A stretch of DNA of 64,000 bases from GWE2-42-39 sp942493345 (GTDB taxonomy: Bacteria; Bacteroidota; Bacteroidia; Bacteroidales; Prolixibacteraceae): the NCBI GenBank assembly GCA_942493345.1, contig OW818695.1:1302001-1366000 (forward strand), read 5' to 3'. The notes beneath the pieces were generated by a model. It was given only the letters and a program-made list of their open reading frames with translations. It ran no database searches and was not told where the DNA came from. Positions 37,788-45,612 of the stretch are shown here, in pieces. Each line of letters begins with the position of its first letter. Positions within the stretch are counted from its first letter, which is position 1. Both the position numbers and the translations under genes were made by a program.

Positions 37788-37832
37788 GGTGCATTCGTGT
37801 TGAAATATTGTCGGTTACAAACCGGCGCACCC
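37788..37832 (+). repeat. REP-like repeat, copy B (shortened), ahead of the KAP gene
   Basis: The left hairpin is replaced, but GGTGC (37788-37792) still pairs with GCACC, and CGGTT/AACCG around ACA is intact. The next 30 bases, AAACGGATTGTTTTGTACTT onward to the ATG at 37864, are nearly identical to those before the RAYT ATG. TACTTTTA there is one mismatch from a -7 box, so the repeat may carry a weak promoter. Confidence 0.7.
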
Positions 37833-37863
37833 AAACGGATTGTTTTGTACTTTTAAAAGAAAA

Positions 37864-39426
37864 ATGGCTGACGAAAAATTTATCATCCCAATCGATGCAA
37901 TTGAAAATGACTTTAGCGAGTTTCTCAATCTTCAAAACAATTCCCGAATTATTTTCTCTGGTCCTTTTGGTATAGGAAAAACCTATTTTCTGGATAAGTT
38001 TTTTGGTTCAAGAACAGATCAATATTATCCTGTTTTCTTGCGACCGATAAATTATTCGTTGCTTTCAAATGAAGATGTTTTCAAACTGATTAAATACGAC
38101 ATTCTTTATCAAATTATAAAAGACAACCAATTCGTTTTTGAAGAACTTCCTGATTTTTCAAAAATGAACTATTTTCAATTTTTTGCTTCTCAAAATAAAT
38201 TTCTAGTACTTAGAAATTTATTGAGGATGCTTCCTAAAATTAAGGATGTTGCGACAGGAGTTGAGGAAATATCGAAACTGTTTCAAAAATTTGATGAAGG
38301 ATGGAAGCAAATTAATGCCAACCAAGAGTTAGAAATATTGAAGAATTTCCAGGTTGAGACAGAAACCAATTTTTTGCTTGAGTACGACGAAATATCTGAT
38401 TTAATTGCATCCCAACTTGATAGAATTGTTACTGAAAAGACAAAAGAAGGGACAAACCCTGATAAAATTCTCATTGTTGATGACCTTGATCGCCTTGATC
38501 CCGAACATATTTTTCGCCTTTTTAATGTCTTTTCCGCACATTTTGATCAGGTAAACTATCGTCTTGCAGATGATGGGGAAAATCTTCCTGAAAACAAATT
38601 TGGATTCGACAAAATAATCTTCGTCTGTGATATTGAAAACATCCGAAAAATATTTGCTCATAAATACGGTGAAGGGGTTGATTTTAGTGGGTATATTGAT
38701 AAGTTTTATTCGAAGCAAATATTTTATTTACTCCATAAAGACGCATTTCAAAAGCACATTCAGAAATATATTGATTTACAATTTCAAAATATATGTGTCT
38801 TTGACAACGCAAGAACAAAAAAGATTATTTTTTACATGATTCAATCTTTATTTGAAGGCAAGCAACTCAGCATCCGGGACATAATTAGATTAGGCAACAT
38901 TCATTTATCAGATTTGATTGCAAATAATAAAATCAAAGATATTGATGTCCATTTAGATAAAATTGGAGCGCCAATATATTCTTTCATTGCATATTATCCC
39001 ATTTGTATTTCTATTTACATTCTGTCAAAGTTATTTGGGAATAGTTCAATTTTTTGGGAGAAATTCAATAAAGCAATTATTATTTCATCTACAATTACAA
39101 ATGATTACGAATCTGAAAGTTATGAGTTTGACAGGATAATGCCAGGGTTGATTTTGTTTGCTGATTTTGAGAACCATCAATTTAATGTTGACGCTGATGT
39201 AGATCTGAAAAAAGAGAATCAAAAGACATATGAACTTAAAGGAAATACAACTATAAAATATTCCGTTTTGGGAAATTCTATTAATGATCATTATCGAGAT
39301 GAAAGTCCCATGTATTTCAGTATAAGTATAGTTGGGAGTAATGCCAAGCTTTCTAAAGCGAGTTTTTTAAAAATGTTGGCACTATCAACAAAAGTTATTA
39401 TTGAAAAAGGAGTTATAACTGTTTGA
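37864..39426 (+). CDS. KAP-type P-loop NTPase, lone
   Basis: A 520-residue predicted STAND/KAP-like ATPase. Walker A is GPFGIGKT (33-40); Walker B is ILIVDDLDRLDPEHIFRLFN (202 onward), the strongest KAP signature. An insert between them (about 85-195) is rich in charged helices. Around 370-390 PIYSFIAYYPICISIYILSKLF is hydrophobic and could touch a membrane, as some KAP proteins do. The last 150 residues match nothing known to me. The start at 37864 is preferred over 37840 because the leader matches the RAYT leader up to this ATG. Codon use is clearly more A/T-rich than in neighbours, and the gene is flanked by REP copies B and C, so transfer is likely. KAP NTPases occur in some phage-defence loci; a defence role here is a hypothesis. 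Confidence 0.82.
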   Translation: MADEKFIIPIDAIENDFSEFLNLQNNSRIIFSGPFGIGKTYFLDKFFGSRTDQYYPVFLRPINYSLLSNEDVFKLIKYDILYQIIKDNQFVFEELPDFSKMNYFQFFASQNKFLVLRNLLRMLPKIKDVATGVEEISKLFQKFDEGWKQINANQELEILKNFQVETETNFLLEYDEISDLIASQLDRIVTEKTKEGTNPDKILIVDDLDRLDPEHIFRLFNVFSAHFDQVNYRLADDGENLPENKFGFDKIIFVCDIENIRKIFAHKYGEGVDFSGYIDKFYSKQIFYLLHKDAFQKHIQKYIDLQFQNICVFDNARTKKIIFYMIQSLFEGKQLSIRDIIRLGNIHLSDLIANNKIKDIDVHLDKIGAPIYSFIAYYPICISIYILSKLFGNSSIFWEKFNKAIIISSTITNDYESESYEFDRIMPGLILFADFENHQFNVDADVDLKKENQKTYELKGNTTIKYSVLGNSINDHYRDESPMYFSISIVGSNAKLSKASFLKMLALSTKVIIEKGVITV

Positions 39427-39438
39427 TTTTGTTTAACC

Positions 39439-39495
39439 GGGTGTCGCGGATTGCATCCGCGATTAATAAACTACCGGTTACAAACCGGCACACCC
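39439..39495 (+). repeat. REP-like three-stem repeat, copy C
   Basis: The best-preserved copy. GGGTGT (39439-39444) pairs with ACACCC (39490-39495). Inside are CGCGGAT-TGC-ATCCGCG (39445-39461) and CCGGTT-ACA-AACCGG (39474-39488), separated by ATTAATAAACTA. The whole can fold as a closed three-way junction. It lies 12 bases after the KAP stop codon. Confidence 0.85.
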
Positions 39496-39497
39496 AA

Positions 39498-39529
39498 ACA
39501 AAAAGCCGCCCCTTTTCAGGAACGGCTTT
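39498..39529 (-). terminator. Terminator for mutAB (minus strand)
   Basis: On the minus strand AAAGCCG, a 14-base loop and CGGCTTT are followed by TTGTTTG. It lies about 105 bases beyond the mutB stop, after two short palindromes. Confidence 0.5.
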
Positions 39530-39542
39530 CGTTTATCACGAG

Positions 39543-39618
39543 ATCCCCGCCTTCGCGGGGATGACCTTTTTGTATTTACAGTCGCAACTTCCTTCGTCTC
39601 CCTCTCCTTGGGAGAGGG
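39543..39618. repeat. Two short dispersed palindromes
   Basis: ATCCCCGC-CTTC-GCGGGGAT at 39543-39562 and CCCTCTCC-TTG-GGAGAGGG at 39600-39618, followed by TTGGGGAGAGGC. Both motifs look like the short repetitive palindromes scattered through many bacterial genomes. They lie between repeat copy C and mutB. Confidence 0.6.
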
Positions 39619-39634
39619 TTGGGGAGAGGCTTTC

Positions 39635-41785
39635 CTATTCGTGCGCAGCCAGTAAAATTTCCAAAATTTTCTTGCCGGCGGCAGCAACAGAAGTACCGGG
39701 ACCAAAGATGGCAACAGCGCCAGCATCGTACAGGTATTGGTAGTCCTGTGCAGGAATTACACCGCCCACGATGACCATGATGTCCTCGCGACCCAGCTTT
39801 TTCAGTTCTTCGATTACTGCCGGAACCAGCGTTTTGTGACCGGCTGCCAGTGACGAAACACCCATTACATGCACGTCGTTTTCAACGGCCTGTTTGGCGG
39901 CTTCTTCCGGAGTCTGGAACAACGGTCCCATGTCCACATCGAAACCGAGGTCGGCATACCCGGTTGCTACTACTTTGGCGCCGCGGTCGTGACCATCCTG
40001 TCCCATTTTGGCGATCATGATACGTGGCTGGCGACCTTCCAGTTCGGCAAATTTCTTTGCCATATCCTGTGCTTCTTTGAAGGTCGAATCGTTTTTGCTT
40101 TCTGATGAATACACGCCTGAAATAGTTCTGATTACTGCTTTATAACGTCCAACATGTTTTTCACATGCATCTGAAATTTCACCCAGCGATGCGCGTTTTT
40201 TAGCGGCATCAATTGCGAGTTCCAATAAGTTTCCTTTGCCTGTTTCCACGCAGTTGCTCAATGCGGTCAATGCAGCCTGGCATTCTGCTTCGTTGCGCTC
40301 GGCGCGAAGTTTTTTCAAACGTTCGATTTGCGCCAGACGAACAGCGGTATTGTCCACTTCCAGAATATCAATCGGGTCTTCTTTTTCGAGGCGGTATTTA
40401 TTCACGCCAACGATGGTTTGAGTTCCCGAGTCGATACGCCCCTGTGTGCGGGCTGCTGCTTCTTCGATACGCATTTTCGGAACGCCGGTTTCAACTGCTT
40501 TCGACATACCACCCAGTTTTTCCACTTCTTCGATCAATGCCCATGCTTTGGTGTACAATTCCTGGGTCAGCGATTCAACGTAGTACGAACCGGCCCACGG
40601 GTCAACCGCGCGGCAGATTTCAGTTTCCTGCTGAATGTAAAGCTGTGTGTTACGGGCGATACGGGCCGAGAAATCGGTTGGCAGCGCAATGGCTTCGTCG
40701 AGTGCATTGGTATGCAGCGACTGGGTGTGTCCCAACGCCGAAGCCATGGCTTCAATTGCTGTACGGCCTATGTTGTTGAACGGGTCTTGTTCGGTGAGCG
40801 ACCAGCCCGAAGTTTGCGAGTGGGTACGCAAAGCCATCGATTTGGGGTTTTTCGGGTTGAATTGTTTTACCAGTTTGGCCCAAATCATACGGGCGGCACG
40901 CATTTTGGCGATTTCCATGAAATGGTTCATCCCGATCGCCCAGAAGAACGACAAGCGGGGCGCAAATGCGTCGATGTCGATCCCTGCTTTGATCCCGGTG
41001 CGCAGGTATTCCAACCCGTCGGCCAAGGTGTAGGCCATTTCGATGTCGGCAGTAGCACCGGCTTCCTGCATGTGGTATCCTGAAATAGAAATCGAGTTGA
41101 ATTTTGGCATTTTCTGAGAAGTGAACTCGAAAATGTCAGCAATAATTTTCATCGAGAATTCCGGAGGATAGATGTAGGTGTTGCGCACCATGAATTCTTT
41201 CAGAATATCGTTTTGAATAGTTCCGGCCAACTGATCCAACGTGGCGCCCTGTTCCAGCGCAGTAACGATGTAGAAAGCCAATACCGGGAGCACAGCTCCG
41301 TTCATGGTCATCGAGACTGACATTTTATCGAGCGGAATCTGGTCGAACAAAATTTTCATGTCGAGGATTGAGTCGATGGCCACACCGGCTTTACCTACGT
41401 CGCCAATCACGCGTGGGTGATCGCTGTCGTAGCCACGGTGCGTTGCCAGGTCGAATGCTACCGAGAGACCTTTCTGCCCGGCGGCCAGGTTGCGGCGGTA
41501 GAATGCGTTTGATTCTTCGGCTGTTGAGAAACCTGCATACTGACGCACGGTCCAGGGTTGCATGGCGTACATCACCGAGTAGGGGCCGCGTAAATACGGA
41601 GCCACACCGGCAGCATAGTTCAGGTGTTCCATGCCTTCCAGATCCTCTTTACTGTAAACTGGTTTCACCGGAATCTGCTCCGGGGTCACCCAGTTCTTCT
41701 CAATTTTGTTTTGTGCAGCCCATGTAGCAGCATCTGCTTTTGCCTGTGCTTCTTTGATATTTATATTTTTAAAATTCGGCTTCAT
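39635..41785 (-). CDS. mutB: Methylmalonyl-CoA mutase large (catalytic) subunit
   Basis: Interconverts succinyl-CoA and (R)-methylmalonyl-CoA with adenosylcobalamin, for propionate formation or use; 716 residues. The N-terminal TIM barrel has YSVMYAMQPWTVRQYAGFSTAEESNAFYRRNL, the substrate-binding region, and ARNTQLYIQQE. The C-terminal Rossmann domain has the cobalamin motif DGHDRGAKVVATGYADLG, with the His that ligates cobalt, then the later GGVIPAQDYQYL. It follows mutA with a 98-base spacer containing a dispersed repeat. Confidence 0.97.
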   Translation of the reverse strand: MKPNFKNINIKEAQAKADAATWAAQNKIEKNWVTPEQIPVKPVYSKEDLEGMEHLNYAAGVAPYLRGPYSVMYAMQPWTVRQYAGFSTAEESNAFYRRNLAAGQKGLSVAFDLATHRGYDSDHPRVIGDVGKAGVAIDSILDMKILFDQIPLDKMSVSMTMNGAVLPVLAFYIVTALEQGATLDQLAGTIQNDILKEFMVRNTYIYPPEFSMKIIADIFEFTSQKMPKFNSISISGYHMQEAGATADIEMAYTLADGLEYLRTGIKAGIDIDAFAPRLSFFWAIGMNHFMEIAKMRAARMIWAKLVKQFNPKNPKSMALRTHSQTSGWSLTEQDPFNNIGRTAIEAMASALGHTQSLHTNALDEAIALPTDFSARIARNTQLYIQQETEICRAVDPWAGSYYVESLTQELYTKAWALIEEVEKLGGMSKAVETGVPKMRIEEAAARTQGRIDSGTQTIVGVNKYRLEKEDPIDILEVDNTAVRLAQIERLKKLRAERNEAECQAALTALSNCVETGKGNLLELAIDAAKKRASLGEISDACEKHVGRYKAVIRTISGVYSSESKNDSTFKEAQDMAKKFAELEGRQPRIMIAKMGQDGHDRGAKVVATGYADLGFDVDMGPLFQTPEEAAKQAVENDVHVMGVSSLAAGHKTLVPAVIEELKKLGREDIMVIVGGVIPAQDYQYLYDAGAVAIFGPGTSVAAAGKKILEILLAAHE

Positions 41786-41810
41786 TTTAATGATTTTTAT
41801 TTCATCCTTC

Positions 41811-41873
41811 TGTCATATTGAACGAAGCGAAATATCTTTTCAGAAGAGATTCTTCACTGTGTTCAGAATGACA
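41811..41873. repeat. Degenerate copy of the GTCATTCTGA hairpin repeat
   Basis: Arms TGTCATATTGAACGAAGCGA and the complement of AGATTCTTCACTGTGTTCAG pair imperfectly. It is the same family as the perfect copy at 47161-47226 and sits in the spacer between mutA and mutB. Confidence 0.6.
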
Positions 41874-41883
41874 AGAAACATGA

Positions 41884-43749
41884 TTAGATATTTAATTTTG
41901 CCTGATATGCTTTTAATTCGTCCAACAAGTTACTCTTCACATGGATGAAGTTTGAAATGCCTTTGGCTTTCAGTTCATCGGTGCAAGCAGGAGCTCCGGC
42001 AACCACAAAAATGGCATCGTCTTTCAGAAGTTCGAAAGCGGCAGGAGCGAGTTCAGCATATTCATCATCGGAACTGCAAAGAACCACAATGTCGGCTTTG
42101 GCTGCTTTGGCCGCTTCGACACCTTCGGCAACCGTGGCAAAACCGTTGTTGTCGATTACCTCGTAACCGGCTACTGCAAAAAAGTTACAGGCAAACTGGG
42201 CGCGTGCTTTGCGCATGTTCAGGTTGCCAATGGTCAACATGTAAGCCATCGGGCGTTTGTTGGTTTTCGAATACACATCGGTTTGGTAACGCAATGCTTC
42301 GAAAGCCTGAGCTCCACGATATGGTTTCAATGTTTCGATTTCGGCATCTTCTGCAGTGCGATCTTTGGCTTCAAAAACCGAAGCATCGATTTCAGAAGAA
42401 ATTTTTTCAGTAAAATTCGGGAACTGGTTAACACCCAGCAGGTTTTCGCGACGGGTGGCAATGTTCATATCGCGCTTGGCGGCCATTTCTTTTACCTGTT
42501 TCTGAATGGAACCTTCTTTGGCTGCAGCGATGAAGCCGCCTTTATCCTGAATTTCGAGGAACAGTTTCCATGCTTCTTCAGCAATCGAAACAGTCAATTC
42601 TTCAATATAATAGGAACCGGCTGAAGGATCGACGATTTTATCGAGGTGCGATTCTTCTTTCAGTAGCAGTTGCTGGTTGCGTGCGATGCGGTCGGAGAAA
42701 GTAGTTGGCGCTTCGTAAATTGCATTGAAAGGCAACACGGTAATCGATTCCACTCCGCCCAGTGCAGCGCTCATGGCTTCAGTCTGGGTACGCAGCATGT
42801 TCACATACGGATCGTACAGTGTTTTATTCCAGCTCCCGGTTTCGGCATGGGCTTCCATTTTGCAACTGCAGTCACAACTGGGGTTGTATGCTTTCACGAT
42901 TTGTGCCCACAGCATACGGGCAGCGCGGAATTTGGCAATTTCCATGAAGTAATTGGCACTTACTGCAAAGTCGAATTTAATTTTCTTTGCAACCACATCA
43001 ATGCCCAGTCCGGCTTCGGTTAATAAACTAAGATATTCAGCTCCCTGAGCCAGTGAGAAGGCCAGTTCCTGAACAATCGACGAGCCTGCGTTGCTGTAGT
43101 TTTTCCCGGTAACGGTAACTACCCTGAACTTCTTTAGTTCAACCGTTTCTTCAATCAAATTTTTGATTTCAGCGATACTGTCGTCAATCAAACTACCTTT
43201 CAAAAGATAGCTGCCCAGCGGGTCGATACTTACCGAGGCAAAAACTTTCGATTTGTCGCTGTTGCTTTTATTGATGTAGTCGGCCAGCAAACGGGCAAAC
43301 GTGAGCTTTTTGCAGCAGCACACAAAATTCACTTCAACGGCTTCCTGGCAAATGCCTTTCAGCAGTGTGTCAATGTCGGAAGCAGTGATTTGACTGCACC
43401 CTTTAAAAACAAAACCCAACGATGTGACCCCTTTATTCAGAATATCGAGTGCTTTTTCGTTGGATTCCTTTACATCGTTTACAATGATGTTTTGTCGCAC
43501 CAGCCATTCATTGCCGGTTTTTTTGTTTCCCCGCACAAACGGAAATTCGCCGGGTAAACTGTTGGTGTGATCGAGTTTTTCAAGGTCTTCTGCCCTGTAA
43601 AAAGGCATCACATTGATTCCTTCGTTGGTTTTCCACACCAATTTCTTGTTGAAATCGGCTCCTTTCAGGTCGTCGGTAATTTTATCCATCCATTCCTGAG
43701 TACTCACCGGAGGAAATTCATTAAAAAGTTGTTTATATTTTTCTGCCAT
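41884..43749 (-). CDS. mutA: Methylmalonyl-CoA mutase small subunit
   Basis: Non-catalytic partner of MutB, 621 residues. The start at 43749 (MAEKYKQLFNEF) lies about 20 bases after the predicted transcription start; the longer frame from 43803 would begin upstream of the -7 box. It keeps the mutase barrel shape (SGAYYIEEL-type segment PSAGSYYIEELT, ARNQQLLLKEES). Its C-terminal B12-like domain lacks the DxHxxG motif, as expected for the small subunit. Confidence 0.94.
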   Translation of the reverse strand: MAEKYKQLFNEFPPVSTQEWMDKITDDLKGADFNKKLVWKTNEGINVMPFYRAEDLEKLDHTNSLPGEFPFVRGNKKTGNEWLVRQNIIVNDVKESNEKALDILNKGVTSLGFVFKGCSQITASDIDTLLKGICQEAVEVNFVCCCKKLTFARLLADYINKSNSDKSKVFASVSIDPLGSYLLKGSLIDDSIAEIKNLIEETVELKKFRVVTVTGKNYSNAGSSIVQELAFSLAQGAEYLSLLTEAGLGIDVVAKKIKFDFAVSANYFMEIAKFRAARMLWAQIVKAYNPSCDCSCKMEAHAETGSWNKTLYDPYVNMLRTQTEAMSAALGGVESITVLPFNAIYEAPTTFSDRIARNQQLLLKEESHLDKIVDPSAGSYYIEELTVSIAEEAWKLFLEIQDKGGFIAAAKEGSIQKQVKEMAAKRDMNIATRRENLLGVNQFPNFTEKISSEIDASVFEAKDRTAEDAEIETLKPYRGAQAFEALRYQTDVYSKTNKRPMAYMLTIGNLNMRKARAQFACNFFAVAGYEVIDNNGFATVAEGVEAAKAAKADIVVLCSSDDEYAELAPAAFELLKDDAIFVVAGAPACTDELKAKGISNFIHVKSNLLDELKAYQAKLNI

Positions 43750-43776
43750 AATGTAACTGTTAAGAAAATCAGGGTG

Positions 43777-43823
43777 CAAAATTACTCTAATTTCATAAAG
43801 CAAAAGTGAAAAAAATCACTTTT
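43777..43823 (-). promoter_or_regulatory. mutA promoter with operator-like inverted repeat
   Basis: On the minus strand TTTTG (43801-43805 region) and TAATTTTG (43777-43784) form a -33/-7 pair spaced 16 bases, with a perfect -7 match. AAAAGTGA (43802-43809) and TCACTTTT (43816-43823) form an 8-bp inverted repeat overlapping the -33 element. That is a plausible repressor or activator site; the regulator is unknown. Confidence 0.5.
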
Positions 43824-43989
43824 TCATGAGAATTAACAGAAGATAAACAAATTTGATTTTCAGGATATTGAATCTGGTAATATACAGGGCTGAACGGGCT
43901 GAAAATGGAAAAATCAGGATTCGAATCTCACGGGGTGATAAAAATTCCGGAAAAACAGGATTTCGATTAAGGGTTTATTTTTCAGGCGA

Positions 43990-44397
43990 TTAATTTGCAA
44001 TGGTTAGTTGTTGTAATTCGGAGTGAAATATGCTGTCGCCCGGAAGGATCATGGTTGAGGTGTCGACGATGATCAATTTGAGTTGGTAGTTTCCGGCCTC
44101 CAGTTTGCCAAGGCTAATCGTGTCGAGCTTCAGAATACAAGGTTGTTTCATCATGCTATTGAAATGTTTGATTATCTCAATCGTGTATCCTTCTTTTTTT
44201 ATGTAGGCCAGTTGATTGTAGGCACAATCGCAGGTAATTGCCAATATTTCATCGGCTTTTGAAGGATTTTCGGGACGGACTGCAAATTCGTTTTCTGCCA
44301 GATTCAAAAGCTGATTGTTGTCTTCATCGTTTGAACATGCAAATGCAAATAATAACGCGGAGATCATCAGAAATAATTTTGAAGGAGTAATTTCCAT
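43990..44397 (-). CDS. Small predicted lipoprotein, function unknown
   Basis: A 135-residue exported protein with a lipoprotein signal peptide (hydrophobic LFLMISALLFAFAC, lipobox Cys about 21) followed by an acidic linker SNDEDNNQ. Three further cysteines (CDCAY and KQPCIL) could form disulphides. The latter half is beta-rich (LEAGNYQLKLIIVDTSTMIL). I recognise no family. It is alone between mutA and a methyltransferase on the same strand. Confidence 0.75.
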   Translation of the reverse strand: MEITPSKLFLMISALLFAFACSNDEDNNQLLNLAENEFAVRPENPSKADEILAITCDCAYNQLAYIKKEGYTIEIIKHFNSMMKQPCILKLDTISLGKLEAGNYQLKLIIVDTSTMILPGDSIFHSELQQLTIAN

Positions 44398-44463
44398 TTT
44401 CAGTTTTTTCAGATGCTTGTAAGACGAATAAAAACAGGATTCGTTGCGTCGGAGATTTTAAGG

Positions 44464-44487
44464 GGCCAATCTTTTTTAAGATCGGCC
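44464..44487 (-). terminator. Hairpin after the methyltransferase gene
   Basis: GGCCGATCTT/AAGATTGGCC on the minus strand form a 10-bp stem with one G-U pair, 54 bases after the methyltransferase stop. The trailing T-run is weak. Confidence 0.4.
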
Positions 44488-44540
44488 TCCATTTTATAAT
44501 TACAAATGATTTTACTCTCGGCCTACGGCTGATTTGATAA

Positions 44541-45329
44541 TTATGCTTTTTTTATCACATAAAAAGCATAGCCATAATAGTCGGAGTACTTTTTATACAT
44601 GTCGATTTCGGTTTGCAAAACATTCAGTAATCCCGCCAATTCCGGTTCGTTGCCGTATTCATTCCGGGCACTTTCAAGCAGTGGCTCCATGAATGCGTAA
44701 TATTCATCCAGCCAACCTTCTTTAGGAAGCTGAAACGAATCGATAATTTGGTAGCCGCAGTTTTCAATTAGCTTCTGCTGTTCTTCCATGCTCATTATGT
44801 CGGGATAAACTGCATTCCAGAAACCTTTGATTTCTTCCGGCGGGTCACTTCGGAACCAGGCAGCTTCGGAAATAACCATGTAGCCACCGTCTTTCAAAAA
44901 TTTTGCCCAGTTTTTCAAACCATTTTCAAAACCTGTAATGAAAATTGAACCTTCCGACCAAATCAAATCGAACTGTTTTTCGGCAAAAGGCAGGTCGTTC
45001 ATGTCGGCAACGATGGCTTTTACCTGGTTTTGTAAGTTCAACTGCCCGGCGCGCTGGTTCAAGGAATCAACAAAAAACGGATGGTTGTCAACGGCTGTAA
45101 TTGTTACATTGGGAATAGGGATCCGATCTTTCGAAGAGATCGGATCCCTATTTATAATTTCAGCCAAGTCAAATGTTTGGGCCCCTTTTCCGCAGCCGAT
45201 ATCCAGAATTTGCGCATCGGGCGCCAATGATTTTATGGCTGAAAAGGCTTTTAAAGTTGATGCTTTTGTGCCGGGTCCCTGGCGGGGAATATTGTCAAAT
45301 ACATGATAGAATAATTCTTCTTGTGTCAT
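44541..45329 (-). CDS. Class I SAM-dependent methyltransferase with an in-frame palindrome insertion
   Basis: A 262-residue Rossmann-fold methyltransferase, substrate unknown. Motif I is ILDIGCGKGAQTFDLAE (about 41-57), motif II ITAVDNHPFFVDSL (77-90), then AIVADMNDLPF and WSEGSIFITGFENGLKNW. Between strand beta-1/helix A and motif II the protein has about 17 residues (INRDPISSKDRIPIPNV), where relatives typically have only a few. That stretch is encoded by a perfect 16-bp inverted repeat at 45115-45153, which adds about 13 residues without breaking the frame. The insert is in a loop before the acidic ribose-binding position, so activity may survive. Confidence 0.88.
   Translation of the reverse strand: MTQEELFYHVFDNIPRQGPGTKASTLKAFSAIKSLAPDAQILDIGCGKGAQTFDLAEIINRDPISSKDRIPIPNVTITAVDNHPFFVDSLNQRAGQLNLQNQVKAIVADMNDLPFAEKQFDLIWSEGSIFITGFENGLKNWAKFLKDGGYMVISEAAWFRSDPPEEIKGFWNAVYPDIMSMEEQQKLIENCGYQIIDSFQLPKEGWLDEYYAFMEPLLESARNEYGNEPELAGLLNVLQTEIDMYKKYSDYYGYAFYVIKKA
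45115..45153. repeat. Perfect palindrome inside the methyltransferase frame
   Basis: Two 16-bp arms, AATAGGGATCCGATCT (45115-45130) and its exact complement (45138-45153), flank a 7-base loop TTCGAAG. The 39 bases are a multiple of three and encode roughly residues 60-72 of the methyltransferase. Similar in-frame palindromic elements are known from Rickettsia; I know of no named family for this one. Confidence 0.8.
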
Positions 45330-45540
45330 GATGAATTGTGTTTAAATTTTAAATGAGAAAATAAAGGAAATACAATCACTGCCCGCTGCTAAATTGAGTT
45401 TTCAGCATGAGTAAATTAAAAATGCGGACAGTAAAAATTACACAAACATCCAGTGAATTTAGAAATGTATTTGCGGCAAAGATAGAAAAAACTGAAACAC
45501 ATCAAATATTTTTTAAATCTAGGCAAGGCGGCAATCCTTA

Positions 45541-45573
45541 TTTCTATTCATTCTGAAAAAAAGGATACTTTTG
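45541..45573 (+). promoter_or_regulatory. Promoter of gpmI
   Basis: TACTTTTG at 45566-45573 is a perfect -7 box, with a weak TTTC at 45541-45544 as -33. It sits 40 bases before the chosen ATG at 45613 and overlaps an in-frame TTG-type extension, which argues against any earlier start. Confidence 0.6.
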
Positions 45574-45612
45574 TGTCTGGTTATCACTAAAAATTATAAT
45601 ACTACATACATT

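Noticed and set aside
39439..39495. tRNA-like gene because of the three-way-junction fold
   Set aside because: There is no acceptor/CCA end, anticodon arm or T-loop consensus, and it repeats nearby as copies A and B.
40328..41083. 251-codon plus-strand frame
   Set aside because: It is antisense to the well-supported mutB gene and has no recognisable motifs; codon bias of mutB explains the open frame.
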